A stretch of DNA of 64,000 nt, taken from the NCBI RefSeq assembly GCF_000484535.1, contig NC_022600.1, positions 992,001 to 1,056,000 of the forward strand, written 5' to 3'. Numbering within the stretch: position 1 is the first letter of the stretch; each line of letters starts with the position of its first letter. Made by a program: the position numbers and the translations under genes. Origin of the DNA: Gloeobacter kilaueensis JS1 (lineage in GTDB: Bacteria > Cyanobacteriota > Cyanobacteriia > Gloeobacterales > Gloeobacteraceae). Positions 55,886-64,000 of this stretch are shown here, piece after piece. Below the pieces are notes generated by a model. That model saw only the letters and a program-made list of their open reading frames with translations. It was not told where the DNA came from and searched no databases.

Positions 55886-55940
55886 CCCTTGGGTTATCCC
55901 AGGGGCGCGGCGGGAGATCTGCACGTTTTGGTTTTTTTAC
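55886..55940 (+). terminator. Hairpin and T-run after the radical SAM gene
   Basis: CCCTTGGG (55886-55893) and CCCAGGGG (55898-55905) pair around TTAT, flanked by GCCGCC/GGCGG that can extend the stem. T-rich sequence (GTTTTGGTTTTTTTAC) follows about 20 bases later. Likely the end of the peptide/enzyme transcript, although the distance to the T-run is long. Confidence 0.5.
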
Positions 55941-56066
55941 GGGCGGGCCTAACCGTTTTTCCGGGTAGGCGCTAGCTGATTCGCCGATGGTCTTCGCCCC
56001 TGGGGTACGACATGCTTGGAGGACAGGACAGATAGCCTGTCTTTCCCATTCGGAGTACCGATTGTT

Positions 56067-56987
56067 ATGACTGCTTCGAGCACCCTATCCAGTATTTCCA
56101 GCGAACTGGCTGCCACCGTCGAGCGGGCCAGTCCAGCGGTCGTGGCCGTCAATGCCCGAACGCGGATTGCCGCGAGTGGCATCCACTGGCGCGAGGGGAT
56201 CGTCGTCACCGCCGAGCACACCCTCAAGCGCGACGAAGAAATTACCGTCAGTTTCGCAGATGGCCGTAGCGGCTCGGCCACCCTCGTTGGCCGCGATCCC
56301 GGCAGCGATCTGGCCGTCTTGCGGGTCGCCGATCTGCCGGAGGCGACTACACCCTTCGCTGCCGCCGACAGCCTCAAAGTTGGCCATCTGGTACTCGCCA
56401 TCGCCCGCCCCGGCGAGGGTGGTCCGAGTGCCAGCCTGGGCACCGTCAGCACGATCAGTGGTCCCTGGCGCACCTGGCGCGGCGGGCAGATCGACAGGCT
56501 CATCCGCCTTGACCTCAACTTTTATCCTGGCTTCTCCGGCGGTGCCCTCGTCGATACTGCCGGGCAGATCGTGGGCCTTACCACTGCCGGTCTATCGCGC
56601 AGCGCTGTGGTCGCCGTGCCGGTAAGCACGATCGAGCGCACCGTCGATCAACTGCTTGCCACCGGGCGCATCGCCCGTGGCTACCTGGGCATCGGTATGC
56701 AGCCGGTGCGCCTGCCGGATGCCCTCAAAGCGCAGCTGAATCTTGCGGGTAACGGCGGTGTGATCGTCGTCAACCTCGAACACGAAGGACCGGCGGAGCG
56801 CTCCGGCGTTCTCATCGGCGATGTACTCGTCGCCATCGACGGCACCACGATCGATGACACCGACGACGTGCTCGCGCTATTAAGCCCCGAACGGGTGGGC
56901 AAGAGCGTTCCGGTCCAGGCGGTGCGGGGCGGGCAACCGGTTGCACTCACCATCACGATCGGCGAGCGGCCACGGAGGGGAGGATGA
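56067..56987 (+). CDS. HtrA/S1C-type serine protease with PDZ domain, no export signal
   Basis: 306 residues. Trypsin-like triad: His in VVTAEHTLKRDEEITVSF, Asp in DPGSDLAVLRVADL and Ser in NFYPGFSGGALVD. A PDZ domain follows (GYLGIGMQPVRLP, GVIVVNLEHEGPAERSGVLI, GDVLVAIDGTTIDDTDDVLA). Unlike HtrA/Deg proteins it starts directly with the catalytic fold (LSSISSELAATVERASPAVV) and lacks a signal peptide, so it is probably cytoplasmic. Genes of this kind are commonly paired with a LuxR-type regulator, as here 76 bases downstream. A link with the RiPP genes is not required. Confidence 0.85.
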   Translation: MTASSTLSSISSELAATVERASPAVVAVNARTRIAASGIHWREGIVVTAEHTLKRDEEITVSFADGRSGSATLVGRDPGSDLAVLRVADLPEATTPFAAADSLKVGHLVLAIARPGEGGPSASLGTVSTISGPWRTWRGGQIDRLIRLDLNFYPGFSGGALVDTAGQIVGLTTAGLSRSAVVAVPVSTIERTVDQLLATGRIARGYLGIGMQPVRLPDALKAQLNLAGNGGVIVVNLEHEGPAERSGVLIGDVLVAIDGTTIDDTDDVLALLSPERVGKSVPVQAVRGGQPVALTITIGERPRRGG

Positions 56988-57063
56988 TCGCCTCCGGCCC
57001 GGCTCGCGCTATCTCGACGGATACCGTCCACACCAATGACCAACCGAGCTATCCGGAGGCGGC

Positions 57064-57726
57064 GTGATCCGGGTGCTCATCGTCGCAGCGGCGGCAGTTG
57101 TCAGGGCCGGGCTGGAGAGTGTGATCGCCGCCAGTCCAGCGCTTGCCGTCGCCGGTCGTCCGGTCAGCTTGCTGCAACTGGCCCGGCAACTGGAGGAACT
57201 GCTGCCCGACGTGGTGCTCATCGATCTTGAAAGCGAAGCCGACGAGGCGGCCCTCGCCCGCCTGCCGCTGCCGGTCTTTGAACTGGACAAACAAATAGAA
57301 GCACCGCCTCTGGTCGTGCTCGTCGAGGAAGCAACCGGCAACTGGACAGCGGAGGCGCTGCGCGCCGGGGTGCGATCGATCCTGCCGCGCACGGCGACCG
57401 CCACCGAAATCGTTGCCGCTGTCGAAGCCGCCGCTAACCGCCTCGTCACGATTCATCCCGACTTGATCGAGTCTTTGATCGCCTCGCTGCCGGAAGCCCG
57501 CTCCACCCAGGCAAGCCCCCCCGCCGATCAGCCGCTCACCCCCCGCGAAGCGGAAGTGCTGGCGATGCTCGCCGAGGGTCTGGGCAACAAGACGATCGCG
57601 AAGCGGCTCACCATCTCAGAGCACACCGTCAAATTTCACATCAGCTCGATCTTTGGCAAGCTGGGTGCCACCAGCCGCACCGAAGCTGTCACCCTGGGCG
57701 TCCGTCAGGGTCTGATCTTGCTTTAA
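57064..57726 (+). CDS. LuxR-family response regulator with degenerate receiver domain
   Basis: 220 residues from a GTG start. The C-terminus is a LuxR helix-turn-helix (LTPREAEVLAMLAEGLGNKT, IAKRLTISEHTVKFHISSIF). The receiver-like N-terminus has lost the acidic pair (VLIVAAAAVVRAGL has Ala where Asp-Asp is expected) and the Lys (ILPRTATATE), but keeps Asp in VVLIDLES. It is therefore probably not phosphorylated in the normal way. It follows an S1C protease gene and may be controlled by protein contact or proteolysis. Confidence 0.88.
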   Translation: MIRVLIVAAAAVVRAGLESVIAASPALAVAGRPVSLLQLARQLEELLPDVVLIDLESEADEAALARLPLPVFELDKQIEAPPLVVLVEEATGNWTAEALRAGVRSILPRTATATEIVAAVEAAANRLVTIHPDLIESLIASLPEARSTQASPPADQPLTPREAEVLAMLAEGLGNKTIAKRLTISEHTVKFHISSIFGKLGATSRTEAVTLGVRQGLILL

Positions 57727-58274
57727 TCGCCTTCCTGGGCGATCAGGCGCTTGCAAAAATGCACCGTCCGCTCCACCTCCTGATAGCCCAGCCGCTCGTG
57801 CGCCCGCAGGCTCACCAGATTCTCGATCTCCGCGTCAGAGGCCATCTCGCTGCAGCCTTGAGCCCGCGCCCACGCTTCCGCCGCCGCCACCAGTGCCCGG
57901 CCCATACCCCGATTGCGCACGTCCGCATCGACGTACCAGCCCTCCAGATAACCGACGTTCGCGCTCTCACAACCGGGGGCTGAGGCGCGCACCGAGAGTT
58001 CTACAAAACCAGCCAATCCCCCGTTGGAGCGCGGGTAGACCAGCACCGTCATCGCCCACGGCTCGATGCCGCCTGCAAAATACCGTTCGATCTCGCGGGC
58101 GTGTTCGCCGCCCACTTCCTCCGGCCAGAGTTCTGAGCGCATCCGCAGCCATTCCGCAGCGTCCCCAGGCTGCGCAGGCCGTACCGGCGGAACGGCGAAG
58201 GGCGGGTCTGGCACTTTGAGCGCACCAATTTGATCGCCTTCTATTTTCAGGCAAATGGAGGACGCGCTTCGCAA
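57723..58274 (-). CDS. GNAT acetyltransferase, AAC(6')-like
   Basis: 183 residues (the true start may be 20 or so codons later, at a less exposed position). GNAT motif A is VGYLEGWYVDADVRNRGMGR followed by ALVAAAEAWARAQGC, with LRAHERLGYQEVERTVHFCK near the C-terminus, which resembles the aminoglycoside 6'-N-acetyltransferase group. The natural substrate is unknown and resistance activity cannot be inferred. It overlaps the stop of the convergent regulator by four bases. Confidence 0.85.
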   Translation of the reverse strand: MRSASSICLKIEGDQIGALKVPDPPFAVPPVRPAQPGDAAEWLRMRSELWPEEVGGEHAREIERYFAGGIEPWAMTVLVYPRSNGGLAGFVELSVRASAPGCESANVGYLEGWYVDADVRNRGMGRALVAAAEAWARAQGCSEMASDAEIENLVSLRAHERLGYQEVERTVHFCKRLIAQEGD

Positions 58275-58351
58275 AATGCAACTATGATGAGAATGGTTTT
58301 CAGTTTTGTTTTCGCTTAGAATAAATAGACCGCCTGGGGAGGTTGCCTGCG

Positions 58352-59119
58352 TTGTTCGCCGTGATTCTCAGCCTGCTGGCTCTCGCTGCCACCTTGATTG
58401 GGGGGGCAGTGGTGCTGCGCTTTCGGCAATTGCCGCCGGAGCTACTGGCTTTTAGTGCCGGGACGCTGCTTACGATTCTTGGCCTCGATCTGTTGCCTTA
58501 CAGTCTGCAGGTCTGCGGTCCGCTCGCCCTGCTCGCCTGTGGGCTCAGCTACGGTGGGCTGTGGTGGTGGCAGCGCTCTGGGCGGATCGGCGGACACTCC
58601 CACGGCCCTGAAGCCCTCGAAAGCCACCCATCGACCGAATCGGCGCTGGTCGGGGCGGTGGCTTTGATCGTCCATAAGCTGCTGGACGGGGCGATCCTGG
58701 GCATCGGCTTGAGCACCGGCTCTGCCATCGCTGCGGGCATCGGTCTGGCGGTGGTGCTCCACAGTTTTTGCGACGGGATCAACACGGTCGTTCTCGTGCT
58801 GCGGGCCCGCGCCGATCGCCATCTGGCCGCACTGTTTCTTGTCACCAACGCCGTTGCACCGCTCGTTGCGGCCCTGGGCATCGGTGGCCTCCACTTTGCG
58901 CCGGCGGTACTGGGCTGGCTCATCAGCGCTGTGAGCGGCACGTTTTTGTTTATCGTCCTGCACGATCTTCTGCCGGCGGCGCTGCAATCGCAGTCCGATT
59001 TTTCGATCGCCGCCGACGGCAAGGTGGTCCTCTTCTCCAGCCGGGCTGTGAGTCTGGCCGCCGGCCTCAGTGCCGGGGTGCTCTTGACCTGGGCGTTGAA
59101 TGGGCTACTGAGCCAGTAG
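58352..59119 (+). CDS. Divergent ZIP-like metal transporter
   Basis: 255 residues with about eight hydrophobic segments. TTG at 58352 was taken as the start because GGGGAGG lies nine bases upstream; TTG at 58343 touches that site. The ZIP helix IV/V signatures HxxxEG are present with Asp for Glu: VHKLLDGAILGIGLSTG and LHSFCDGINTVVLV. A histidine-containing loop (GGHSHGPEALESHPS) precedes them, as in ZIP proteins. The changed ligands make the metal uncertain. Confidence 0.65.
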   Translation: MFAVILSLLALAATLIGGAVVLRFRQLPPELLAFSAGTLLTILGLDLLPYSLQVCGPLALLACGLSYGGLWWWQRSGRIGGHSHGPEALESHPSTESALVGAVALIVHKLLDGAILGIGLSTGSAIAAGIGLAVVLHSFCDGINTVVLVLRARADRHLAALFLVTNAVAPLVAALGIGGLHFAPAVLGWLISAVSGTFLFIVLHDLLPAALQSQSDFSIAADGKVVLFSSRAVSLAAGLSAGVLLTWALNGLLSQ

Positions 59120-59132
59120 TACAGTAGTCCTG

Positions 59133-59981
59133 ATGAAAAGTCTGCTTTCGTTGCTGGCGGGCGTATTTTTCCTGGCTATCCAGGTTCAAGCCCAGCCCTG
59201 CCGCCCCCAGCGGGTGACTCGCTTTCCGGTGCCGCCCCTCGATGAAGCATCCGGTCTGGTGCGCGCCGGCGGCAACTTCTGGTGGACCCACAACGATTCT
59301 GGCGACGGGCCATTCTTGTACGCCATAGACGATGCCGGTAAGTTGCTGGGCAAAGTGAGCGTTGCGGGTGCCACCAACGTCGATTGGGAGGATCTGGCGG
59401 CGGGCCGCTGCCCGGACAACGGTGGCCGCTGCCTCTACATCGGCGATGTCGGCAACAACAGCCTCAAGCGCCAGGACCTGGCTATCTACGTCGTGCGCGA
59501 GCCGGCTCCGACGGCGACGAGCGCGGAAGTGCTGCTGAAGTTGCCGGTGCGCTTTACAGATAAGCCCGCCAACACCGAAGCCCTCGTCTACGACGATGAG
59601 GGACGGCAGTTGCTGCTTGTCACCAAGGACTACTCTGGCCTGGGCCGGGTGTTTACCCGCAGCCTCGATCCCCAGCAGGCCAACCTGCAACCGGTGGCGG
59701 TTTTAGACCTCAGCAAGCGCGAGATCGCAGACAACCTGATTACCGGAGCGGCCCTCAGCCCCGATGGCCGCCAGTTCATGCTGCGCACGTATCTGACGGC
59801 CTTTCGCTGGCAGCGCCAGAGCGGCGAGGACTGGCATAAACTCTTCGAGCGCCAGCCCGTGGCGATTCCCCTCGAGCGCGAGCCCCAGGGCGAGGCGATT
59901 GCCCTGCCGACGAATGGGCCGGACTTTTATACCACCAGCGAGGAGCAGCCGGTTCTGTGGCACTACGTCTGCCAGCCCTAG
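59133..59981 (+). CDS. Exported beta-propeller-like protein
   Basis: 282 residues with a signal peptide (MKSLLSLLAGVFFLAIQVQA). Blade-like repeats can be seen: LDEASGLVRAGGNFWWTHND, DAGKLLGKVSVAGATNVDWE, CLYIGDVGNNSLKRQDLAIY and EALVYDDEGRQLLLVTKDYS. Such propellers often bind or hydrolyse sugars or phosphoesters; no catalytic set is recognised. Thirteen bases separate it from the transporter gene, so they are probably co-transcribed. Confidence 0.6.
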   Translation: MKSLLSLLAGVFFLAIQVQAQPCRPQRVTRFPVPPLDEASGLVRAGGNFWWTHNDSGDGPFLYAIDDAGKLLGKVSVAGATNVDWEDLAAGRCPDNGGRCLYIGDVGNNSLKRQDLAIYVVREPAPTATSAEVLLKLPVRFTDKPANTEALVYDDEGRQLLLVTKDYSGLGRVFTRSLDPQQANLQPVAVLDLSKREIADNLITGAALSPDGRQFMLRTYLTAFRWQRQSGEDWHKLFERQPVAIPLEREPQGEAIALPTNGPDFYTTSEEQPVLWHYVCQP

Positions 59982-60040
59982 GTGTTCAGGGCAAACATTT
60001 CTCCTGTAGATAGATGCCGGAGCCCATGGGTCCAGGGACA

Positions 60041-60568
60041 ATGCGGGCAGTGATGCGCTTTACTAAAACGATGAAGACTCCACTGCTTGCTGCCGGTGTT
60101 GCACTGCTCGTGCTGGGGGGAGCTGCCCAGCCGCTTCGAGTTCGGGCCGAAACCTGCACCCCCCTTGAAGTCGTCGGCGCTGAGACCGGCAATACCGAGG
60201 GTGCAAAGCTCACCCGAGGCGACACCCGCGTCAAAAAATCGATCTCACCGGCGGGCACTTTTGTGACCGCCAACAACTGGAACACCGACTTTACCGTTCC
60301 GAGCGACTCTGCCTTCAATCGCTATGTGGCGACCGTCGTGCCCGACAGCGACGGCCAGTACGATATCCGCTTCGCCCTCAAGTACAGCGACCAGACCAGC
60401 GAGAAGTTCTTTGACAGGACGGGCGTCTCCCTCGGCAAAGGCAAACGCTACAGCTACGACGCCAAGCCGCGCGGCCTCAAAGACCAGCCCTATCAGGTCA
60501 ACTTCTCCTTCGGCGGCCCGGTCTCGATCGGCAAGAGCTACACCGTGACGGTCCTCGGCTGCAAGTAG
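60041..60568 (+). CDS. Exported small protein of unknown function
   Basis: 175 residues from the ATG at 60041 (AGGGAC upstream; ATG codons at 60014, 60053 and 60071 are alternatives). An export signal (TPLLAAGVALLVLGGAAQPL) is followed by a beta-rich domain with Cys near the N-terminus (ETCTPLEVVG) and at the very end (VLGCK), possibly forming a disulfide. Internal repeats were not found. The stop is nine bases before the convergent purH stop. Confidence 0.6.
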   Translation: MRAVMRFTKTMKTPLLAAGVALLVLGGAAQPLRVRAETCTPLEVVGAETGNTEGAKLTRGDTRVKKSISPAGTFVTANNWNTDFTVPSDSAFNRYVATVVPDSDGQYDIRFALKYSDQTSEKFFDRTGVSLGKGKRYSYDAKPRGLKDQPYQVNFSFGGPVSIGKSYTVTVLGCK

Positions 60569-60577
60569 CCCTGGCCC

Positions 60578-62095
60578 TCAGTGCAAAAAGTGGCGAAGGC
60601 CGGTAAAGACCATCGCCACGCCCAGCTCGTCGCAGGCGCGGATCGAGTCGTCGTCCCGCAGGCTGCCCCCCGGCTGGACAATCGCCCGGATACCGGCGGC
60701 GGCGGCAGTGCGCACGGTGTCGTCGAACGGGAAGAAGCCATCGCTTGCCAGCACTGCTCCTTTTGCTTTTTCGGCGGCCTGCTCAAGGGCAAGCCGGGCG
60801 GAGCCGACCCGGTTCATCTGACCGGCTCCGATGCCCAGGGTGCAGTGGCGGTGGGCGACGACGATCGCGTTGGACTTGACGTGCTTGCAGACTTTCCAGG
60901 CAAACAGCAGTTCAGCCAGTGTCTCTGGGTCGGGTTGCTGCCGGGTTACTGCCTTCCAGTCTGCGGTCGTCTGTACGGGTGGATCGGGCTGCTGGACTAA
61001 AAAACCGCCGCTGATGGGCTTGATGTCGAAGACCGGTGCGGCGCTTAGATCTGCAAGCTCCAGAAGCCGCAGATTTTTTTTTGCCGCGAGCACGGCGAGG
61101 GCTTCCGGCTCGAAGGCCGGGGCGACGATGCACTCCAGAAACGTCTGGCTCAACTGCTCGGCGGTCGCTGCGTCGCAGGGGCGGTTGAGGGCGACGATGC
61201 CACCGAAGGCGGAGACGCTGTCGGCCTCGAAGGCCCGCCGGTAAGCGTCGGATAGCGTCTGGGCGGCAGCGACGCCGCAGGGATTGGTGTGCTTGATGAT
61301 CACTGCTGCCGGTGCGTCCGTAAATTCGGCCACCAGCCGCCGACTCGCCTCAAGGTCGATCAGGTTGTTGAAGCTGAGCGCCTTGCCCTGGAGGATGCGG
61401 CCCGTGCTCCAGCCGGTGGGCGTCGTTCCAGATTGGTACCAGGCTGCCGCCTGATGCGGGTTCTCGCCGTAGCGCAGAGGCTGCACCTGCTGCAGATCGA
61501 GGTGCAACCGGGCCGGGAGCACCTGAGGCGTCTGGACCGGCTGGGAGGCAAACCAGTCCGCGATTGCCCGATCGTAGCCGGCGGTGCGCTCGAAGGCGGC
61601 GGCGGCACAGGCGGTCCGAAAAGGCAGGGTGGTCACACCGCCGTTGCGCCGCAGCTCGGCGAGGCAGCTCTCGTACTGGGCCGGTGCCACCAGAACGGTG
61701 ACGAAGGCGCAGTTTTTGGCGGCGGCGCGCACCATCGTTGGTCCCCCGACATCGATCTGCTCGATGCGCGGATCGTCCTCAAAAGGATAAAGGTTGACCA
61801 CCACCAGATCGATAGGTTCGATCTGCTGGGCCTGCAGATCCTGGCGGTCGCTTTCTTGATCGCGGCGGGCGAGGATGCCGCCGTGGATCTTGGGATGCAG
61901 CGTCTTTACCCGCCCGCCCAGCATCTCCGGCGCGCCGGTGTAATCGCTCACCTCCCGCACCGGCACCCCCGCTTCCCCCAGGGCGCGGGCGGTGCCGCCG
62001 GAACTGACAAGCTCAAAGCGAAATTCGGCGACCAGGGCGCGGGCAAATTCGACGAGGCCCGTCTTGTTGGAGACGCTGAGCAGAGCGGTGGGCAT
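60578..62095 (-). CDS. purH: Bifunctional AICAR transformylase/IMP cyclohydrolase
   Basis: 505 residues from the ATG at 62095, the family's usual start (PTALLSVSNKTGLVEFARAL); a TTG at 62107 is less likely. PurH carries out the last two steps of purine synthesis. N-terminal cyclohydrolase: ELVSSGGTARALGEAGVPV, KTLHPKIHGGILARRD, LVVVNLYPFE. C-terminal transformylase: LQQVQPLRYGENPHQAAAWY, AVIIKHTNPCGVAAA, VKSNAIVVAHRHCTLGIGAG and FFPFDDTV. It is convergent with the exported protein gene at 60568. Confidence 0.97.
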   Translation of the reverse strand: MPTALLSVSNKTGLVEFARALVAEFRFELVSSGGTARALGEAGVPVREVSDYTGAPEMLGGRVKTLHPKIHGGILARRDQESDRQDLQAQQIEPIDLVVVNLYPFEDDPRIEQIDVGGPTMVRAAAKNCAFVTVLVAPAQYESCLAELRRNGGVTTLPFRTACAAAAFERTAGYDRAIADWFASQPVQTPQVLPARLHLDLQQVQPLRYGENPHQAAAWYQSGTTPTGWSTGRILQGKALSFNNLIDLEASRRLVAEFTDAPAAVIIKHTNPCGVAAAQTLSDAYRRAFEADSVSAFGGIVALNRPCDAATAEQLSQTFLECIVAPAFEPEALAVLAAKKNLRLLELADLSAAPVFDIKPISGGFLVQQPDPPVQTTADWKAVTRQQPDPETLAELLFAWKVCKHVKSNAIVVAHRHCTLGIGAGQMNRVGSARLALEQAAEKAKGAVLASDGFFPFDDTVRTAAAAGIRAIVQPGGSLRDDDSIRACDELGVAMVFTGLRHFLH

Positions 62096-62196
62096 CAAAT
62101 TTCTCAAAGCGGCGGACCAGGCAATTGTGCCACAACCGTTGCAGCGGGCGGCGGGCTCGGCAATAATGACCTCACGTCGTCCGTGCGCTCTTTACT

Positions 62197-62370
62197 ATGT
62201 GCATTCACTACATCGAAGCTGAGATCGCCGTGGACACCAGCCGCGAACTGGTGGGCCAGATCGAGCAGGCGCTGCGCCCCCAGGGCGAACCGCTCCGCTG
62301 GGCGATCGTCGAAGCCTCTGGCTCGCCGGAGGCACCGGTGCGCGTCGAGGCGGTAGTCGTCCGCGAGTGA
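62197..62370 (+). CDS. Small conserved protein, function unknown
   Basis: 57 residues: CIHYIEAEIAVDTSRELVGQ, IEQALRPQGEPLRWAIVEA, GSPEAPVRVEAVVVRE. The pattern with PLRWAI, followed by a final strand ending in charged residues, is one I recall from short conserved cyanobacterial proteins of unknown role. Its TGA overlaps the GTG start of the DUF3326 gene, so translation is coupled. It is divergent from purH. Confidence 0.65.
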   Translation: MCIHYIEAEIAVDTSRELVGQIEQALRPQGEPLRWAIVEASGSPEAPVRVEAVVVRE

Positions 62371-63413
62371 GGCCGCTCACCGTTGTCCTGCTGGTGCCGA
62401 CCGGGGTCGGAGCGGCGATTGGCGGCTACGCCGGGGACGCAATTCCTGTCGCCAGACTCCTGGCCGGGGTAGCCGACCGGCTTGTGACCCATCCGAACGT
62501 CTTAAACGGCGCGCTTTTAAGCTGGCCTCTGCCCAACGCCCTCTACGTCGAGGGCTACGCCCTCGATCGCTGGTGCCGGGGCGAGTGGGCGCTGCGGCCT
62601 GTCCACCGCAACCGCGTCGGCGTCCTGCTCGATGCCGCGTTAAGTGACAGCCAGCGCCTGCAGCACCTCCAGGCGATCGAGGCGGCCCGCTTTACCCTGG
62701 GCGTCGATATCCTGGGCCACTGCACCAGCGAAGGGGCTTTGGGCATCCTGGTTCATCCAGGTTCCACCGGCACCGCCTGGGGAACGATCGCCCATCCGGA
62801 TCGGCTGTTGCGCGCCGCCGAGCGGCTGGTGGCGGCTGGCGCAGACGCAATCGCTATCGTCAGCCGCTGCCCGGAAGTGGACGACAGCGCCTATCTGGGT
62901 GGCCGGGGCGTGGACCCAATCGGAGGGGTCGAAGCGCTCGTGAGCCATCTGGTGGTGCGCCACCTGGGGCGACCGGCGGCCCACGCACCTGCCTTCGACT
63001 ACGCGGCGGAACCCCAGCCGGTCCATCCGCGCGTCGCTGCCGAGGCGCTGGGACCGACGTTTTTACCCTGTGTGCTCGCCGGGCTTTCTACGGCCCCGCG
63101 CTACGTGAGGGCAGACGCCGCCCACCCGTCGGATCTGCTCCCCACGCAGGTAGATGCGATCGTCGCCCCGGTCGGTTGCTCAGGCGGTCCGGGATTGCTC
63201 GCTCTGATGGCCCAGACAACCCCGCCGGTATTGCTCGCTGTCGAAGAAAATCTCTGCCGCCTGGATGTTACCCCCGAACGGCTCGGGCTCAAGGCCCGGC
63301 GCGTGCGCTCGTATCTGGAGGCGTGCGGCTGGCTGGTCGCTCTCAAGCAGGGTGTGGCTCTGGCGGAGGGAACGGTCTGCGCAATCAAACCGGACCCGCA
63401 CCAGGACTGCTGA
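62367..63413 (+). CDS. DUF3326 family protein
   Basis: 348 residues from a GTG that overlaps the preceding stop codon. Key segments: VVLLVPTGVGAAIGGYAGDA, THPNVLNGALLSWPLPNALY, VGVLLDAALSDSQRLQHLQA, GADAIAIVSRCPEVDDSAYL, VAPVGCSGGPGLLALMAQTT. These match the DUF3326 family, conserved in cyanobacteria and plants, function unknown. Five bases separate its stop from the convergent psbI stop. Confidence 0.85.
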   Translation: MRPLTVVLLVPTGVGAAIGGYAGDAIPVARLLAGVADRLVTHPNVLNGALLSWPLPNALYVEGYALDRWCRGEWALRPVHRNRVGVLLDAALSDSQRLQHLQAIEAARFTLGVDILGHCTSEGALGILVHPGSTGTAWGTIAHPDRLLRAAERLVAAGADAIAIVSRCPEVDDSAYLGGRGVDPIGGVEALVSHLVVRHLGRPAAHAPAFDYAAEPQPVHPRVAAEALGPTFLPCVLAGLSTAPRYVRADAAHPSDLLPTQVDAIVAPVGCSGGPGLLALMAQTTPPVLLAVEENLCRLDVTPERLGLKARRVRSYLEACGWLVALKQGVALAEGTVCAIKPDPHQDC

Positions 63414-63419
63414 ACAAAT

Positions 63420-63536
63420 TTAACGCTCGCCGCTGCGACCGGGGTTGCGGGCCGGGTCGCCGGAGAGAAAGCCAAAGGCAAACAAACCGACGAACAACAG
63501 CACCACGATCGTGACAACCCACTTAAGAATTTCCAT
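63420..63536 (-). CDS. psbI: Photosystem II protein PsbI
   Basis: 38 residues: a single membrane helix ([20 protein letters not shown]) followed by the conserved stromal-side tail [16 protein letters not shown]. The usual ending SGDPxRNPxR is unmistakable. PsbI is an early assembly partner of the D1 protein in photosystem II. The gene is short and easily missed; it is separated from the psbK gene by 21 kb. Confidence 0.93.
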   Translation of the reverse strand: MEILKWVVTIVVLLFVGLFAFGFLSGDPARNPGRSGER

Positions 63537-63582
63537 TCTTGAGGATCCCGAAGTATTTCTTAAACAATAATAGAGCACCGCT

Positions 63583-64000
63583 TCAAATTTGGAGATATTC
63601 CCGAATGCCTTCGCTGAGGCTGGTGAGGGCAGCCGGTGGCCCCTCCGCGAACGGGTTTTGCTCGGTGATGTTGTCCTCCTGCAGCATCACGAGTTGGTCC
63701 GATGTGATCGGCAACAGCTGCGGAGCGATCGCACTGCCGATCGCGACCGCCGGTCTGACAAACGCGAGTGGAATCGAGACGAAGGGCTTGTTGACCCGCA
63801 GGTAGGCGGCGAGAATTTCGAGGATCCGCCGCAGGCTCAGCTGTTCAGGGCCGCCCAGTTCCAGCGTGCGGTTATCCAGGGTATCGCTGGTCACACAGCG
63901 GACGATGAACCGGGCCAGATCTTTTACCCATAGAGGCTGCAGGCGGTTGGTGCCGGGGCCAATTACCGGAATCACCGGCGGTGTGCGCACCAGGTCGTTG
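63583..64000 (-). CDS. NAD(P)-binding NmrA/NDUFA9-like protein, C-terminal part
   Basis: The frame stays open to the window edge, so only the last 138 codons are seen. [59 protein letters not shown] are characteristic of the extended short-chain dehydrogenase-like family (complex I NDUFA9/Ycf39 type), which act as chaperones or assembly factors in photosynthetic membranes. The Rossmann domain is outside the window. It is 46 bases upstream of psbI on the same strand, so a link with photosystem II assembly is plausible. Confidence 0.7.
   Translation of the reverse strand, partial: NDLVRTPPVIPVIGPGTNRLQPLWVKDLARFIVRCVTSDTLDNRTLELGGPEQLSLRRILEILAAYLRVNKPFVSIPLAFVRPAVAIGSAIAPQLLPITSDQLVMLQEDNITEQNPFAEGPPAALTSLSEGIREYLQI

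Noticed and set aside
57723-58274. Aminoglycoside resistance gene
   Set aside because: The fold resembles AAC(6') enzymes, but this GNAT group is broad and nothing in the context suggests resistance.

Overview
The window reads as chromosome of a Gloeobacter-like cyanobacterium. Evidence: two tiny photosystem II genes (psbK, psbI), a phycobilisome linker with two linker domains (large multidomain linkers are a known Gloeobacter trait), cyanobacterial-type conserved genes (DUF3326, DUF1361, Uma2, a 57-residue protein) and GC-rich, densely packed coding. The genus is inferred from gene content; no search was run.

Layout. 1-6.3 kb: DsbD-like/thioredoxin pair, TPR protein, Dps, a UV-damage endonuclease gene broken by an in-frame amber codon, a Phd/VapC toxin-antitoxin pair and a secreted protein. 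6.3-12.2 kb: subtilisin-like protease, gpsA, pyrC, a lipoprotein and an unusual short-variable-loop tRNA-Leu(UAA). 12.2-22.8 kb: a genomic island. Its left edge is the intact tRNA and its right edge a 47-base direct repeat of the tRNA 3' part (46 of 47 identical). A decayed tyrosine integrase start lies just inside the left edge. Cargo is a low-GC oxidative cassette (MDR oxidoreductase, resorcylate-decarboxylase-like amidohydrolase, three NTF2-fold proteins, aldehyde dehydrogenase, beta-helix protein, LysR regulator) followed by a higher-GC TetR/aldo-keto reductase pair.

22.8-42.7 kb: HAD phosphatase, Rpn-type nuclease, uvrA, Uma2, a Rieske protein, metH, two glutathione transferases, a sedolisin, a deacetylase/phosphodiester-glycosidase fusion, gap1, the phycobilisome linker and psbK. 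42.7-50.6 kb: DUF429, a hipB gene with a large perfect palindromic operator and only a 47-residue remnant of hipA, a compact five-gene operon resembling a type IV secretion/conjugation core (VirB8-, VirB10- and VirD4-like), tRNA-Asn and a PIN-domain remnant.

51.3-55.9 kb is the most interesting stretch: a histidine kinase/LuxR response regulator pair, then a 75-residue proline-rich peptide with its own good ribosome site and a radical SAM/SPASM enzyme of the peptide-modifying type, separated by two hairpins. This looks like a ribosomally made, radical-SAM-modified peptide (RiPP) system next to a two-component system. The right end has an HtrA-type protease with a response regulator whose receiver domain lacks its acidic pocket, a divergent ZIP-like transporter, purH, DUF3326, psbI and a partial NAD(P)-binding protein.
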